Source: Ligula intestinalis
Lineage: Eukaryota; Platyhelminthes; Cestoda; Diphyllobothriidea; Diphyllobothriidae
NCBI GenBank assembly: GCA_036362985.1
Contig: JAYGXS010000005.1
Coordinates: 53,987,331 to 54,051,330 of the forward strand
Length of the DNA: 64,000 nucleotides
Reading direction: 5' to 3'
Shown here piece by piece: positions 36,465-45,369 of the stretch (the stretch's first letter is position 1; every line of letters begins with the position of its first letter). Position numbers and translations under genes: made by a program. The notes below the pieces were generated by a model that was not told the origin of the DNA, did not search any database, and was given only the letters and a program-made list of their open reading frames with translations.

Positions 36465-36530
36465 TCGAGCCGTCTTCTTAATCAATTACTTCCTGGGACT
36501 CGTATGTTCGCTTGTATTGGCACACTAACC
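36465..36530 (+). repeat. P2 element tail, solo
   Basis: GTCTTCTTAATCAATTACTT, CCTGGGACTCGTATGTTCGC and TTGTATTGGC match the terminal block at 63262-63315. No other P2 sequence adjoins it. Confidence 0.6.
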
Positions 36531-37097
36531 TTTATTTGGCTTCTGCTGACTAGTTTTGCACATTATCTGGAAGGCAAGTACCAAATTGTTTCTTCCTAAG
36601 CAGTCACTGTTTGCTTTCTCTCCTAGCCCATTTTAGCATTTATTTCTTTAGCGACTTGAGACTCAACTAGAACTGAGTTGCAGGTGTGTAATAGCATTAA
36701 AGATGAGTAGGAAATATGCATCTGATAGGGGCGTTCGTTTGGCGCTACCCAGCTGCACATAAACCAGGACTTTTGTTGTGCGCAACTGCTACGATTATCA
36801 AGCCCTACTCATGCAGTTTCAAGATGGATTGGTGGTGTCACCAGGAGTTTCCGTACGCAGGAGGGAATTTGTGAGCTGTGAATGCATTAATTTTATCTTA
36901 TCTAGGTAGTAAAACTTCTACCAAAACGAGGTGCTATTTCAACAGTCATCAGGCGATTTTGAGACCCCTATCCAAGCACATAATTGCGCACCTTTTCACC
37001 TGTTTATCAAAAGGTGGCAGACGCAAATCATTGCCAGCACGATGACCGGACATTTCAGGAGAAGAAGATGCGACCACTGGGACAAGAGTTTCATTTT

Positions 37098-37139
37098 CTT
37101 GACATTTCGGATTCTTTCGGGCATCCTTAATCAAAGGTT
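37098..37139 (-). ncRNA. Hammerhead-like motif, left arm (P2)
   Basis: Minus strand: CCTTTGATTAA, hairpin GGATGCC..GAATCC with mismatches, GAAATGTC, AAG. The core carries the family change plus further decay. Confidence 0.4.
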
Positions 37140-37940
37140 ATGCTGGGATAATCGGAGCCATGTGCAGATAAGGTTGAAACATGCACAGATTGCACGGTAT
37201 TCAGAGTTCGTAGCTGTCATCCACGTGCTTACTATAATTATCCGTCCGTCTCCTGTAGTCCCACCGCTTAGGTGTTAATTGGTGCGGTGATGGCTTGAAA
37301 TTTCGCGTTTGACTCATTACTTGCCGTGATTTCCTTGTCAGGGCTTGGTAATGGCGCTACAATTATGCCCGCTCTCGTCCGAGTTGTTGTTGGGCCTGGC
37401 CCTTTCCACGTTACTGAATCTCTTGTTCAGGCAATTTCTCAGTACGCAGTAGAGAAACGCCAAATCTTTCAGCTTGTTGATGGACTGAGAACCATGACTC
37501 CAGCAGCTCGCACCTCACGCGGTTGTCACCTCTTTTGAGGACTTCGGCCTCATCAAACTTGAAAATATGGCCGGGTCCCGTGGAGTAAGCTGCAACATGG
37601 GAGTTGGCGTCTCTCTTCGTTACCACCGCTGCATACTCAGCCTTTCGCGTCCAGAGTAATCTCTTGGTTTCTCCGACGTAGTTGCTTTGTCGACAACTGC
37701 ACCTGATCCGGTTTACGACTCCAGCCGTTTCCTGCCGTGGCAGTGGGTCTTTTGGTCTCAGGACCCGGCACCTCATTAGTGCGGTGATGGCTTGACACTT
37801 CATTTTCGACCCAAGCGGTGACTACAGGAGATGGACGGATAATTATAGTAAGCACGCGGATGACCGCTACGAACTGCAAATACCGTGCAATCGGAGCATG
37901 TTTAAGCTTTATTTGCGCATGGCTGCGATTATCCTACCAG

Positions 37941-37984
37941 TACCTATGATTAAGGATTCCCGACGGAATCCGGAACCTCAGGAC
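37941..37984 (+). ncRNA. Hammerhead-like motif, right arm (P2)
   Basis: CCTATGATTAA, hairpin GGATTCC/GGAATCC with loop CGAC, then GGAACCTC in place of GAAACGTC. Family core change present, plus a broken GAAA box. Confidence 0.4.
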
Positions 37985-38119
37985 AATAAAACCCTTCTTC
38001 CAGTGATCGCTTCTTTTTCTTCTTCTTCTTCTTCTTCTTCTTCTTCTTCTTCTTCTTCTGAGCTGCTTTCTGGAACTCGCATATTCACGTCTTTTGGTGA
38101 CCGGACATTTTCATAACTG

Positions 38120-39270
38120 CAAGTACTAGCCCTACTTTTTTAGATCAATTAATCACTTGCATGGTTGTGAATAATTTAATATGGGCTAACAACGGTGGTA
38201 CTCCCATTGTAATATGATGTGCAATAGTTTCGTTATATGTATGCTATATATGCGCATAAATTTTCCCAACTGCGTAAAAATAGTCATCCGACAACTTACT
38301 GCCGATGTATTTAAAATATTTTGGCCCTCTATGTATGCCAAACGTCTGAAGATCTTTTGCGAAGTTTTCGCAAAGTTACCCTTAACAGGGCTTGATAAAT
38401 GAGTGCTTAATTGTAATGCTTCGTTTGAGCCCATCTGTTGCCGTTGTTGTGGATCTTGCTGCCAGATGGTCCACCGTCTCAGAATGACATTAACCTGGTT
38501 TTTAGCATACCTCCCCCATATTCATGAGATAAATTCCCAAATGATTTGAATAATAATAACATCTACTGAGCTTGAGTTAGTGTAACTTGCGTTTATTACT
38601 CCGAATAAAATTTTGGTGCGAGAGATTTGTTCACTTCATGTTGAAAATTGAATTTGGAAAGGGCAATTATGCTGCAACTGGGATTTTATCTGGTAAAATT
38701 GGCAAAATGATGGGGAATAAGTATTAAGTAACTAATTATGTACAGTCAAAATAGACGTTTTATGTATTTTGTGATTTTAAAGGAGAAATATATTTTGTTC
38801 CCGTTTCGTTCTTGTTCTGCAGGAAAAACGTGAAATTAAAGGGTTCTATCCTGAAACTTAGTTCACTGATATATTTTCGTTATACGCAAATATTTTCGGT
38901 TTTCCTAATTAGTATTGCATTTAACATTTCTTTAAATATTATCCGGCTCTCTTAATGCTGCGACTACACCTTTTGGGTAAACTGTGGACCAAAAGGACAC
39001 ATTCTAGCTCCGTTGAGAAGTTTTTACCCTAAATTGAAATCACCATTCAAACGTGGATGCGATGCACAATTTTACACGAACATAGCGTTAGACATCATTT
39101 TTTTAAATTTTTTTTTCGATGTAAGAACCAAATCATCGAAGGCTTGTCTATTGCTTTTTTAATCAAAGCTTCTCGACTGCAAGATATAATCGATTCTTAA
39201 AAAGTTACATCAAATATCGGTCTAGTGACCACACGTAATTCGGCATTGTAGGTGGCCTAGCGCCAGAGTT
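38120..39270. other. AT-rich intron sequence
   Basis: Nothing recognised. Confidence 0.4.
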
Positions 39271-39279
39271 TTATAAGCA

Positions 39280-39850
39280 GAATTGATAATTCGTGTAGAT
39301 TTATTGACAGTTACATTCAGGCAGAAGACTTGTCGAGCACCGAATCAATTTGTTTATTGTCCTAAGCTTTCGAACTCTTACAGGAGTTCATCTTCAGAGA
39401 TAAGAAGCAGCAACCAAAAGGAGGGTAATTATAGTGGCCAAAGGCCAATCAACTGTCAGTGGTCGTCAAGGCAAAAGACACATAAACCAGAAGGATGGAA
39501 GTCGGGGGGGGGGGGAGGGCGGAGCAATTGTAGTGGTAAACGCTAATTAACTGTCAGTGAAGACGGCTGTCGTTCGGGGTCATGAGCAGTAATTAGTGTA
39601 ACGCCTTGTCCCCAGGGTAGAGGGTCCCGGTGATCCTGCCTCCTCTTCTGGCCAGTTCTTAGCGGGTTCCTGTTCGTTTTCAATTCTGACGTTAGGCGTG
39701 GCCTTTTTCGTCCTTCGCTTACATAATGGCGCAAAACTTTGTAGGCCGTGGGGAGGTCTAGATGCCTGTTGACGCAGTTGGCATCTGAGTAACATGCATC
39801 AAGTGTCAACCTTTCGGCTTTTGAGTTTCCTCGGCCACTGATAGTTGCTC
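39280..39850 (-). pseudogene. P4 element endonuclease tail and 3' end
   Basis: Minus strand reads DANCVNRHLDLPTAYKVLRH and PRLTSELKTNRNP at 39780-39650, a PLE endonuclease C-terminus related to the 55.8 kb copy (NSVSRCIEVAPAYVALRRH). It runs on to short 3' tandem words (ATTAACTGTCAGTG twice) and a hammerhead-like motif at 39361-39402. A G run of 12 lies at about 39507-39518. Upstream parts are absent; P1 tail sequence begins by about 39985. Confidence 0.7.
39361..39402 (-). ncRNA. Hammerhead-like motif, P4
   Basis: Minus strand: TCTGAAGA (core CTGANGA with N = A), one extra T, helix II GAACTC/GAGTTC (six perfect pairs), GAAA, GCTT, AGG. The extra base between core and helix II recurs in the 55.5 kb copy. 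Confidence 0.6.
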
Positions 39851-40001
39851 CTTGAATGTCGAAGTTATATTCAGTCCGTTTGCCGTCTCAGTTCCCGCCG
39901 GGTCAGTTTTCTGTGAGATTTGGCGTATTGATAGACCACGAGGGAAGTGTGACAAATATAACAGTGATGCGAAAATTCCCATCAGAGTTCAGAAGTCTAG
40001 T

Positions 40002-40044
40002 TTGGCGAGTATACGTGTACTTTCGACAAATTCTCGTCAAGCCT
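40002..40044 (-). ncRNA. Hammerhead ribozyme motif, 3' end of P1 copy C
   Basis: Minus strand: stem I GGC, core TTGACGA (first base altered from C), helix II GA/TC, GAAA, stem III AGTA/TACT, C, GCC. Helices are intact; the C-to-T change at core position 3 probably kills it. Confidence 0.6.
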
Positions 40045-40695
40045 TACATTTATATGAAAACTGGGTGCAAGTTCAAATGCGTTCGTTTTTTCGGACAAGT
40101 GAGTCGTGGGCATGGGGGTGGGGTTGATAAGCGAAGGCTAGTTGTGAGCGTAGGGGTTGATGGAGCAGTTTAGGGCTGCATGCGCATAAGTGACTGTGGT
40201 CCACGCCAACTGTGGGGCTTGTACGAAGTTCTTTTGTGCACACAACGCGGGCTTTATCAGCCTGATAGCGGTCGCTTCTGCTTATGCTAGCAGGCGCTGA
40301 CCGAGGGACTTTGGATAATTTGGTGGGACCCTGTAGATCACTCGGAAAGCATCGTTGGGGTCCACCCAATGTCCAGAATTGACCATGTGCATCAGAATAG
40401 AGCTGTTTATGCTCCTGGCTTCATCCTTTCTCAGCCATGCCAGGAGGTGTTCCTGAATTATTTTGGATAGGCGCCGGCTCGTGCGACCAATATAACCTGC
40501 TCCACAGGAACAATTGAAAGAGAAGATGCACATTGAGGTGCTCTGAGCTGGTGACCTATCTTTTTTTTCCCATGTAAGATTGAGTTAGTTGAAAATAATA
40601 CCCGAACTCTGGTGGCTAGGAAGGTTCTTGCAACGGCTTGGTCAAGGCGTCTTTTCAGCAGTTCACTTGTTGCGTCTTCTCGAAAAGTCAGTTTT

Positions 40696-40739
40696 TTTTG
40701 GCAAACAATTGTTTTCAGCAACTCTTCATCAGACCAAAC
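40696..40739 (-). ncRNA. Hammerhead ribozyme at P1 B/C junction
   Basis: Minus strand: stem I TTTGGT, core CTGATGA, helix II AG/CT, GAAA, stem III AACA/TGTT, T, then GCCAAA closing stem I with five Watson-Crick pairs and one wobble. All invariant core bases are present. Stem I is longer than in other copies. Confidence 0.8.
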
Positions 40740-40809
40740 GTTTGCAAGGGAAATTGACGCTGTACATAACAATAAAAGTTTGAATAGGTAGAAAAATCAA
40801 TAACTATCT

Positions 40810-42640
40810 AACACGGGCGCTAATTGGCCAACGCGAACTATGTCAGTTTGCGCATGTAGGCCATGTCAGCGTGTTGGTTGATGGATTGTCACTTTTTGGG
40901 AGGGGCGAAATCCTATCGCCACCTGGTGTCGGTTTAGGCCATGGAAGTGACAGAGCTTGTGTCAGAGTCTCCTGACAACACAGCACTGGATTTGCTAGCC
41001 TTATAGCCACTGCTTCGGCTGTAGCAAGCATCCGTTGGCGTAGGCCTTTGGAAAAATTAGATGGTGTCCTGTAGACCACCTTAAAGGCTTCGTTAGTATC
41101 GACTCGATGGTTCGTATCGACTAGATGTGCGAGAATAGCACTCGAGATCGATCTAGTTTCACCTTTACTTAGCCAGGTCGGTATGTGCTAACGTACCCTC
41201 TTTTCGAGACGCCTCGTTGTACGGCCGATGTATCCCGCTCCACAGGAGCAAGTGAAAGAGTAAATGCACATTGATGTGGCCTTCAAAGGGAGTCTGTCTT
41301 TACCTCCCAATCGTAGGAGGGGAGAGTTCGTGAAGAGCACCCGTAAGTTCGCCGCTGGGAAAGCGTTTGTGATTGCAGTCCTCAAGCGTCGTCTGACCAG
41401 CTCGCTGGTTGCATCGCCTAAGAAAGGCAATCTTATGAACACGTATTTCTTTTCTGCAGTTAAGGTGACAGGCTTTTTGGCGCGTTCACCAATATTTCTG
41501 TGAATGAACCTTTCCGGGTATCCATTTTCAATTAGTGTATGCTGCAGCTGTTGGAGTTCTGCTTCGACAGTTTCAGGAGAACAGATCTGTCGTATTCTAG
41601 CTGCTAATCCTTGGACCAGATTAAGTTTTATATTGAGGGGGACAAAACTGTGGAAGTTAGTGTATTGTCCTGTCCAGGTTTTCTTTCGGAAAACCCTGCG
41701 TAGGATAGATCCATCCTCTTGCCTTCGCAGAAGGACGTCAAGGAACGCAATTTCATCGTCCACTTCAGTCTCAGCAGAAAACTTGAGCGATGGGTGAGCG
41801 TTGTTAAACTTCGCGACCAAGGCGTCAATGTCAGTGTTATAGTCAGTCAAACAGAAGATATCATCTACATATCGACCGTAGAATGCAAGGTCATTGATGG
41901 TGTCCCCTAGACTTGTTTTCTCGATCTTGCCCATAAAGACATTTGCAAGAAACGGTCCAAGTGGTGAGCCCATCGCCACACCATCAATTTGTCTCTAAAA
42001 CTGACCATTGCAGAGAAATTGGACATTTTGTGTGCATCGCGTGAGGAGATCTTTGAAGGTTTTCACGGGCATACCTATCTGGTAGTTCATGTCCCGAATA
42101 ACGTCGCAGAGGTAGTTTATGGTTTCTGCCTAGGGTACATTGGTGAATAGTGACGATACATCCAATGAGAGCATCTTACTTCTTGCAACGTTCATATTCT
42201 TTATAGCTTTGACAAATTCAAATGTGTCTTTCAGGCTCCTAGGATACATGCAACTTCCAAGAGGTTTCAACTTTTCTACTAGCCATTTAGCAATGGTGTG
42301 ATAAGGGGAGTTTCTCATATCCAGGATAGGACGTAAGGGTAGCCCCTGTTTGTGAATTTTCGGAAGTCCATACATTCTAGGTATAGTCGTTCCTACAGGT
42401 CTTAGTGTTTCAAGCTCTTTGTCAGTCAAAAGACCTTCTTTATGGAGGTCTTTGAGAATTGTAGTCAGCTGACCTTCAACAGTATCTGTGTGATCTTTGT
42501 CCTTCTCAGCTTTTGAGAACTTTGTATGATCTGCTAAAATTGCTTCTAGTTTTGCGACGTAATCATTTTTATCCATCAGTACTATTCCAGATCCTTTGTC
42601 TGGTCTGGTTAGCACGAAAGGCACTTGGAGGAATAGTGTT
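40810..42640 (-). pseudogene. P1 copy B: near-complete RT plus GIY-YIG endonuclease
   Basis: Minus strand PLE domains in order: TRPDKGSGIVLMDKNDY (about 42600), YGLPKIHKQGLPLRPI (42330), SLDVSSLFTNVP (42140), AMGSPLGPFLANVFMG (41970), YGRYVDDIFCL (41880, catalytic YVDD), IAFLDVLLRR, then GIY-YIG CSCGAGYIGRTTRRLEK (41240) and tail AIRLANPVLCCQ (41000). PLE enzymes combine these two domains for target-primed reverse transcription. One frame is kept over about 1.8 kb, broken only by three TAG stops at 42130-42132, 41995-41997 and 41188-41190. The part before the first RT block is missing. It is the most intact PLE here but not functional as read. Confidence 0.9.
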
Positions 42641-42960
42641 TTCGTTTCTACAGAAGTGCGGTGTTTCTTATTTGTTTCGCAGCCATATTCCTCGTAATAA
42701 ATCTCTCAGGATATTCATTTTCACGCAGTAGGTCCTCGATTTTCTTGAGCTTCTCCTCAATACTGTCTGCTGAGCAAATTTTCCTAGCATCGAACTAGAT
42801 TTCGCTTCTGTTGAAGGGCTACGAAACTATTAAAATTCGTGTACTGTCCAGACTAGGTTTTCTTTCGATACACGATCCTTCGGACGCTACCGTCAGGTGT
42901 GCGACTAAGGAGGACGTCCAAGAAGGGAAGTGAACCTGTCTTTTCCACTTCCAGCTCCAT
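42640..42960 (-). pseudogene. P1 copy D: RT/linker fragment
   Basis: Minus strand reads EVEKTGSLPFLDVLLSRTPD, GSVRRIVYRKKT, GQYTNFNSFVALQQKRNLV, matching IAFLDVLLRRQEDGSILRRV and GQYTNFHSFVPL of copy B, then decays. It stops at KHRTSVETKTLFLQ where copy B begins, so D and B lie head-to-tail. In-frame stops and shifts are present. Confidence 0.75.
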
Positions 42961-43130
42961 CAAACCCTACCCTCACAACCAGCCTTCGCTTATCGACCCC
43001 ACCACCATCCCCACGACTCCCTTGACGGAAAACACGAACACGTTTGAACTTGCACCCAGTTTCCATATAAGGCCTGACGTGAATTTGTGAAAAATACACG
43101 TATACTCGGCAAACTGGACTTCTGAAATAC
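42950..43130 (+). repeat. Inverted P1 3' tail capping the D/B/C array
   Basis: The + strand CCTTCGCTTATCGACCCCAC, CATCCCCACGACTCCCTTGA and TTTGAACTTGCACCCAGTTT equals the minus strand 3' tail of copy C (40160-39985). It ends with a degenerate hammerhead at 43069-43113 (core CTGACGT, GAAA box reads TGAAA). The array is thus flanked by tails in opposite orientation. Confidence 0.8.
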
Positions 43131-43134
43131 AACA

Positions 43135-43536
43135 GTCCAAAGCGAACACGAACCTCGCTGAAAGACTAGTTTGAGAATGCGACCAAAACCTCTATATGAT
43201 ACTTTCAGCCCCCCATCAGTTTTCTGGGACTTCAGTCAGTCAGTATCAGTCCGTTTGTTTGGAGTAAATGACCGAAGCCCTTATAAACTCCATTGAAATG
43301 CTACAGGAATGCATAAGTTTTTGTGAAGTATGCAAACATTTTTACGGATTGCTTTTGTTGTGCAAAAGTGCATAGAAATAATTTGGAAATATGAATTGTT
43401 GAAAGTGTGAGGCGTTTGCGGAATGGCTTGTAACGGTTGAACTCTCAAATCCTTACAAGTTGGAGAGTTTTTTTGCAGTTGCTTGTCTGTCAAATGCTAT
43501 GTCTTCTGCCTACGCTTTCTTTGATTTATTCTGCAG
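43135..43536. other. Intron sequence before exon 43537
   Basis: Ends in a pyrimidine-rich acceptor (TTCTTTGATTTATTCTGCAG). Nothing else recognised. Confidence 0.5.
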
Positions 43537-43649
43537 ACGAATATTTTGGACATGTGCATTGTTCTGGCCAGTCAGTTGGAACAATTGGAGCTCATCGAAT
43601 GGCAGAAACAGGTGACAGCCATTGCCCAGGAACCTCTACAGGCTTACAC
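43537..43649 (+). CDS. Host gene exon: leucine/glutamate helix after TM block
   Basis: The acceptor TTTATTCTGCAG ends at 43536 and the donor GTGAGT begins at 43650; phase 0 in, two bases out. The peptide TNILDMCIVLASQLEQLELI then EWQKQVTAIAQEPLQAYT is amphipathic and likely helical. Its position straight after GPGLSPNHFYK of the previous exon, across an 18.8 kb intron, is the order I recall in the vertebrate relative, where a Leu/Glu-rich helix with a Trp or Tyr turn follows. Function unknown; the segment probably lies on one face of the membrane. Confidence 0.8.
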
Positions 43650-44353
43650 GTGAGTCCTCTATTGAGATCTAGTTGCTGGCTCAACACCAAATAACAAGTC
43701 TGGGAAGACTGATTGAGCTGGAACAACTTAACTGCCCAAAATCTGTACAGTGGTGCCGCGTACGATAGCCAGCCGTTCAGGTGCAAATCTGGGGATGTGA
43801 CAAGTTAAGGCTGTGCAATCAGCAATCAATCGGCTGGCGCCAATCAAATGAACCAGGATTATCGAAACGTGGTGAGTTGACATCAGGCGTGGGCAGCGAG
43901 CGAAGGTCAGCGCACGAAAGGCAGCATGAGTCAGCGCAGTTGCTCTGGGCGACGGATTCCTACAAGTCACTTTGCATCAACCTTTTTTATTCCAAACTTC
44001 TAGCTGAGTGGGTTTGTCGGGGTGACATTTTTGTGTAAAAATGATGATTAAAGCACGTTATCAGTATTAGTTTTGGAAAAGTGTAGATGCCAGAGTTAAC
44101 TAAAACTAAGACCTACATGAGTTGAGATTTAACTAAACTGTATCTTCAAACTAAACTATTTTTAAGATGTTTCGTGTTTAACTTGTCCGTTCTTTGAATG
44201 CAAACTGAAATAGAAGGTAAATGGTGTACTAAGGTAGCTCCGTTTACCTTCACTAGGTAATCATAAAATACTGATACTGTTTTTCCAAGAATAGCACTTG
44301 AAAAAATGTGCATGCATGAAAAGAAAGAAGAACTTCGGAAAAAAGAGTTGTAC

Positions 44354-44395
44354 TCTTGATGTTTTCGAACAGGTATCACTTCCTCTTCGTCAGAT
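44354..44395 (-). ncRNA. Decayed hammerhead-like motif, P3
   Basis: Minus strand: ATCTGACGA, purine-rich helix II AGAGG..CCTGTTC with mismatches, GAAAACATC, AAGA. Core is intact but the helix III box differs from the GAAACGTC form. Confidence 0.4.
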
Positions 44396-44737
44396 TAAAT
44401 GAAAGGTGTGGGCTGGAAATGTCACATTAGAGGTTTTGGGGACATAGGTTACATTCAACTGGGGTGGGTTAGGGGATGGGGAGTTACGGTGACGCGAATC
44501 CTGCGGTAATAGGTTCTGCAGGTGAGGGGCAGGTGTTAACGCTTGGATTGTAAGCCGCGTGCTCGGGGTAGGTGCAGAATCAGTGAAGTGCTTCTTAGCC
44601 AAGCACGGATAGGCTGCTGTTGTTTCAGGCTAGGCGCAGGTTAGTGAACCATGCCCGCAAAGTGGCATAGTGAGAATCAAAATCCACATGCCTGTTTATA
44701 CTGGCTGGGCTCGAGTGCCAAGCCTCGAGGAATTCTC

Positions 44738-45082
44738 GACAGGAGTTTCCTTGGTAGCGCACATATGTTCTTATTTATATTTCAATGCCTACACAATTAA
44801 TTTCTGTTAGGGTTAGGGTAAGGGTTAGGTTTATGGTTAGGATAAGGGTAAGTATTAGGGTTAGGGTAAGGGTTAGCTTTATGGTTAGGGTAAGGGCTGG
44901 GTTTAGGGTTCGGGCAAAGGCTAGGCTAAGGTTTAAGGTTAGGGTTATGTTTAGGGTAAGGGTTAGGTTGGGATAGTGATATCGCATGTAAAATGCCCCA
45001 AGTTTCTGTCTTACGGGAAGCGTTGGAGTAGGCATTTAAATATAAATAAGAACATATGTGCGCTACCAAGGAAACTCCTGCC
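44738..45082. mobile_element. 345 bp TIR element with telomere-like core
   Basis: The ends are inverted repeats of about 55 bases: CAGGAGTTTCCTTGGTAGCG, CACATATGTTCTTATTTATA on the left, and the mirrored block at 45028-45082. It interrupts P3 endonuclease coding sequence. Flanks GAATTCTC (44730-44737) and GAATACTC (45083-45090) form an 8-base target duplication with one mismatch, as made by hAT-type and some other cut-and-paste transposases. No transposase is encoded, so the element is non-autonomous. The centre is a degenerate TTAGGG/TAAGGG tract. Confidence 0.8.
44806..44971 (+). repeat. Degenerate TTAGGG/TAAGGG tract
   Basis: About 27 hexamer-like units, such as GTTAGGGTTAGGGTAAGGGT, alternate between TTAGGG and TAAGGG with single-base changes. 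TTAGGG is the usual animal telomere unit. The tract lies inside a transposon-like element rather than at an end, so it is interstitial. It is open in both strands only because the units avoid stops. Confidence 0.85.
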
Positions 45083-45369
45083 GAATACTCTTGCTTGCCT
45101 CATGTTAGCCATGGCCATCACCTCGATGCTATACCAAAGGAAGTGGTGATCACAATCAAGAGAGTTTGAAAATACAAGTGATAAGTGGTCCCGTCGGCGA
45201 ACGGCTAACTTATATTCCTTCATGCGAGTCTCCAGACTTTGAACTGTGTGGCCAATATGAGCACGAGGACAGCCGGTGCGTGGTATGTGGTAAGTAACAT
45301 TACTTAATTGTGCTACGGGTAGGGGGTCCGCGCAGTGAGGATGTGCAGAATGCAACCTACTTTACTTAT

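Larger units (their letters stand above)
37030..38110. mobile_element. P2 element with endonuclease between inverted 3' tails
   Basis: The middle and left lie on the minus strand: ETAGVVNRIRCSCRQSNYVG, ETKRLLWTRKAEYAAVV, AAYSTGPGHIFKFDEAEVL, LLESWFSVHQQAE (37760-37460), then the 3' region to about 37060. On the right, 37790-38110 is the same 3' region in + orientation: GACGGATAATTATAGTAAGC, GTGCAATCGGAGCATG, GATTATCCTACCAG, the hairpin, a TTC run (about 38019-38059) and CTGGAACTCGCATATT. Arms are about 250-300 bases around about 500 bases of endonuclease. The + arm encodes a meaningless serine run. Reverse transcriptase is absent. Confidence 0.85.
39985..40772 (-). pseudogene. P1 copy C: hammerhead fused to 5'-truncated endonuclease
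   Basis: From 40740 the minus strand holds a hammerhead, then passes directly into endonuclease at DATSELLKRRLDQAV (about 40670), followed by CSCGAGYIGRTSRRLSK (GIY-YIG core, about 40500), SINSSILMHMVNSGHWVD, PNDAFRVIYRVPPNYPKSLG and the 3' tail ending with a second hammerhead at 40002-40044. A frame change separates the C-terminal part. Reverse transcriptase is absent. It lies head-to-tail behind copy B. Confidence 0.8.
44340..45360 (-). pseudogene. P3 Penelope-like endonuclease, split by an insertion
   Basis: Minus strand GIY-YIG start: VTYHIPRTGCPRAHIGHTVQ, SLETRMKEYKLAVRRRDH (45300-45200), CDHHF and EVMAMANMRQAR (45100). After the insertion 44738-45082, coding sense resumes at REFLEAWHSS, INRHVDFDSHYATLRAWF and TNLR (44735-44640), then a 3' region and a decayed hammerhead at 44354-44395 (core CTGACGA, GAAAACATC). 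Reverse transcriptase was not found upstream. Distinct from P1, P2 and P4 by sequence. Confidence 0.8.

Noticed and set aside
38019..38059. Repeats as a CRISPR array
   Set aside because: Simple trinucleotide repeat with no spacers; the window is eukaryotic.
37898..38116. Protein with a long serine run
   Set aside because: It is the translated TTC repeat and 3' tail of a P2 element.
44806..44971. A true chromosome end
   Set aside because: The tract is short, degenerate and flanked on both sides by inverted ends and then P3 coding sequence.
44775..45035. Open frames of about 60-86 residues on both strands across the telomere-like tract
   Set aside because: They are translations of hexamer units (Leu-Thr or Arg-Val runs), not genes.
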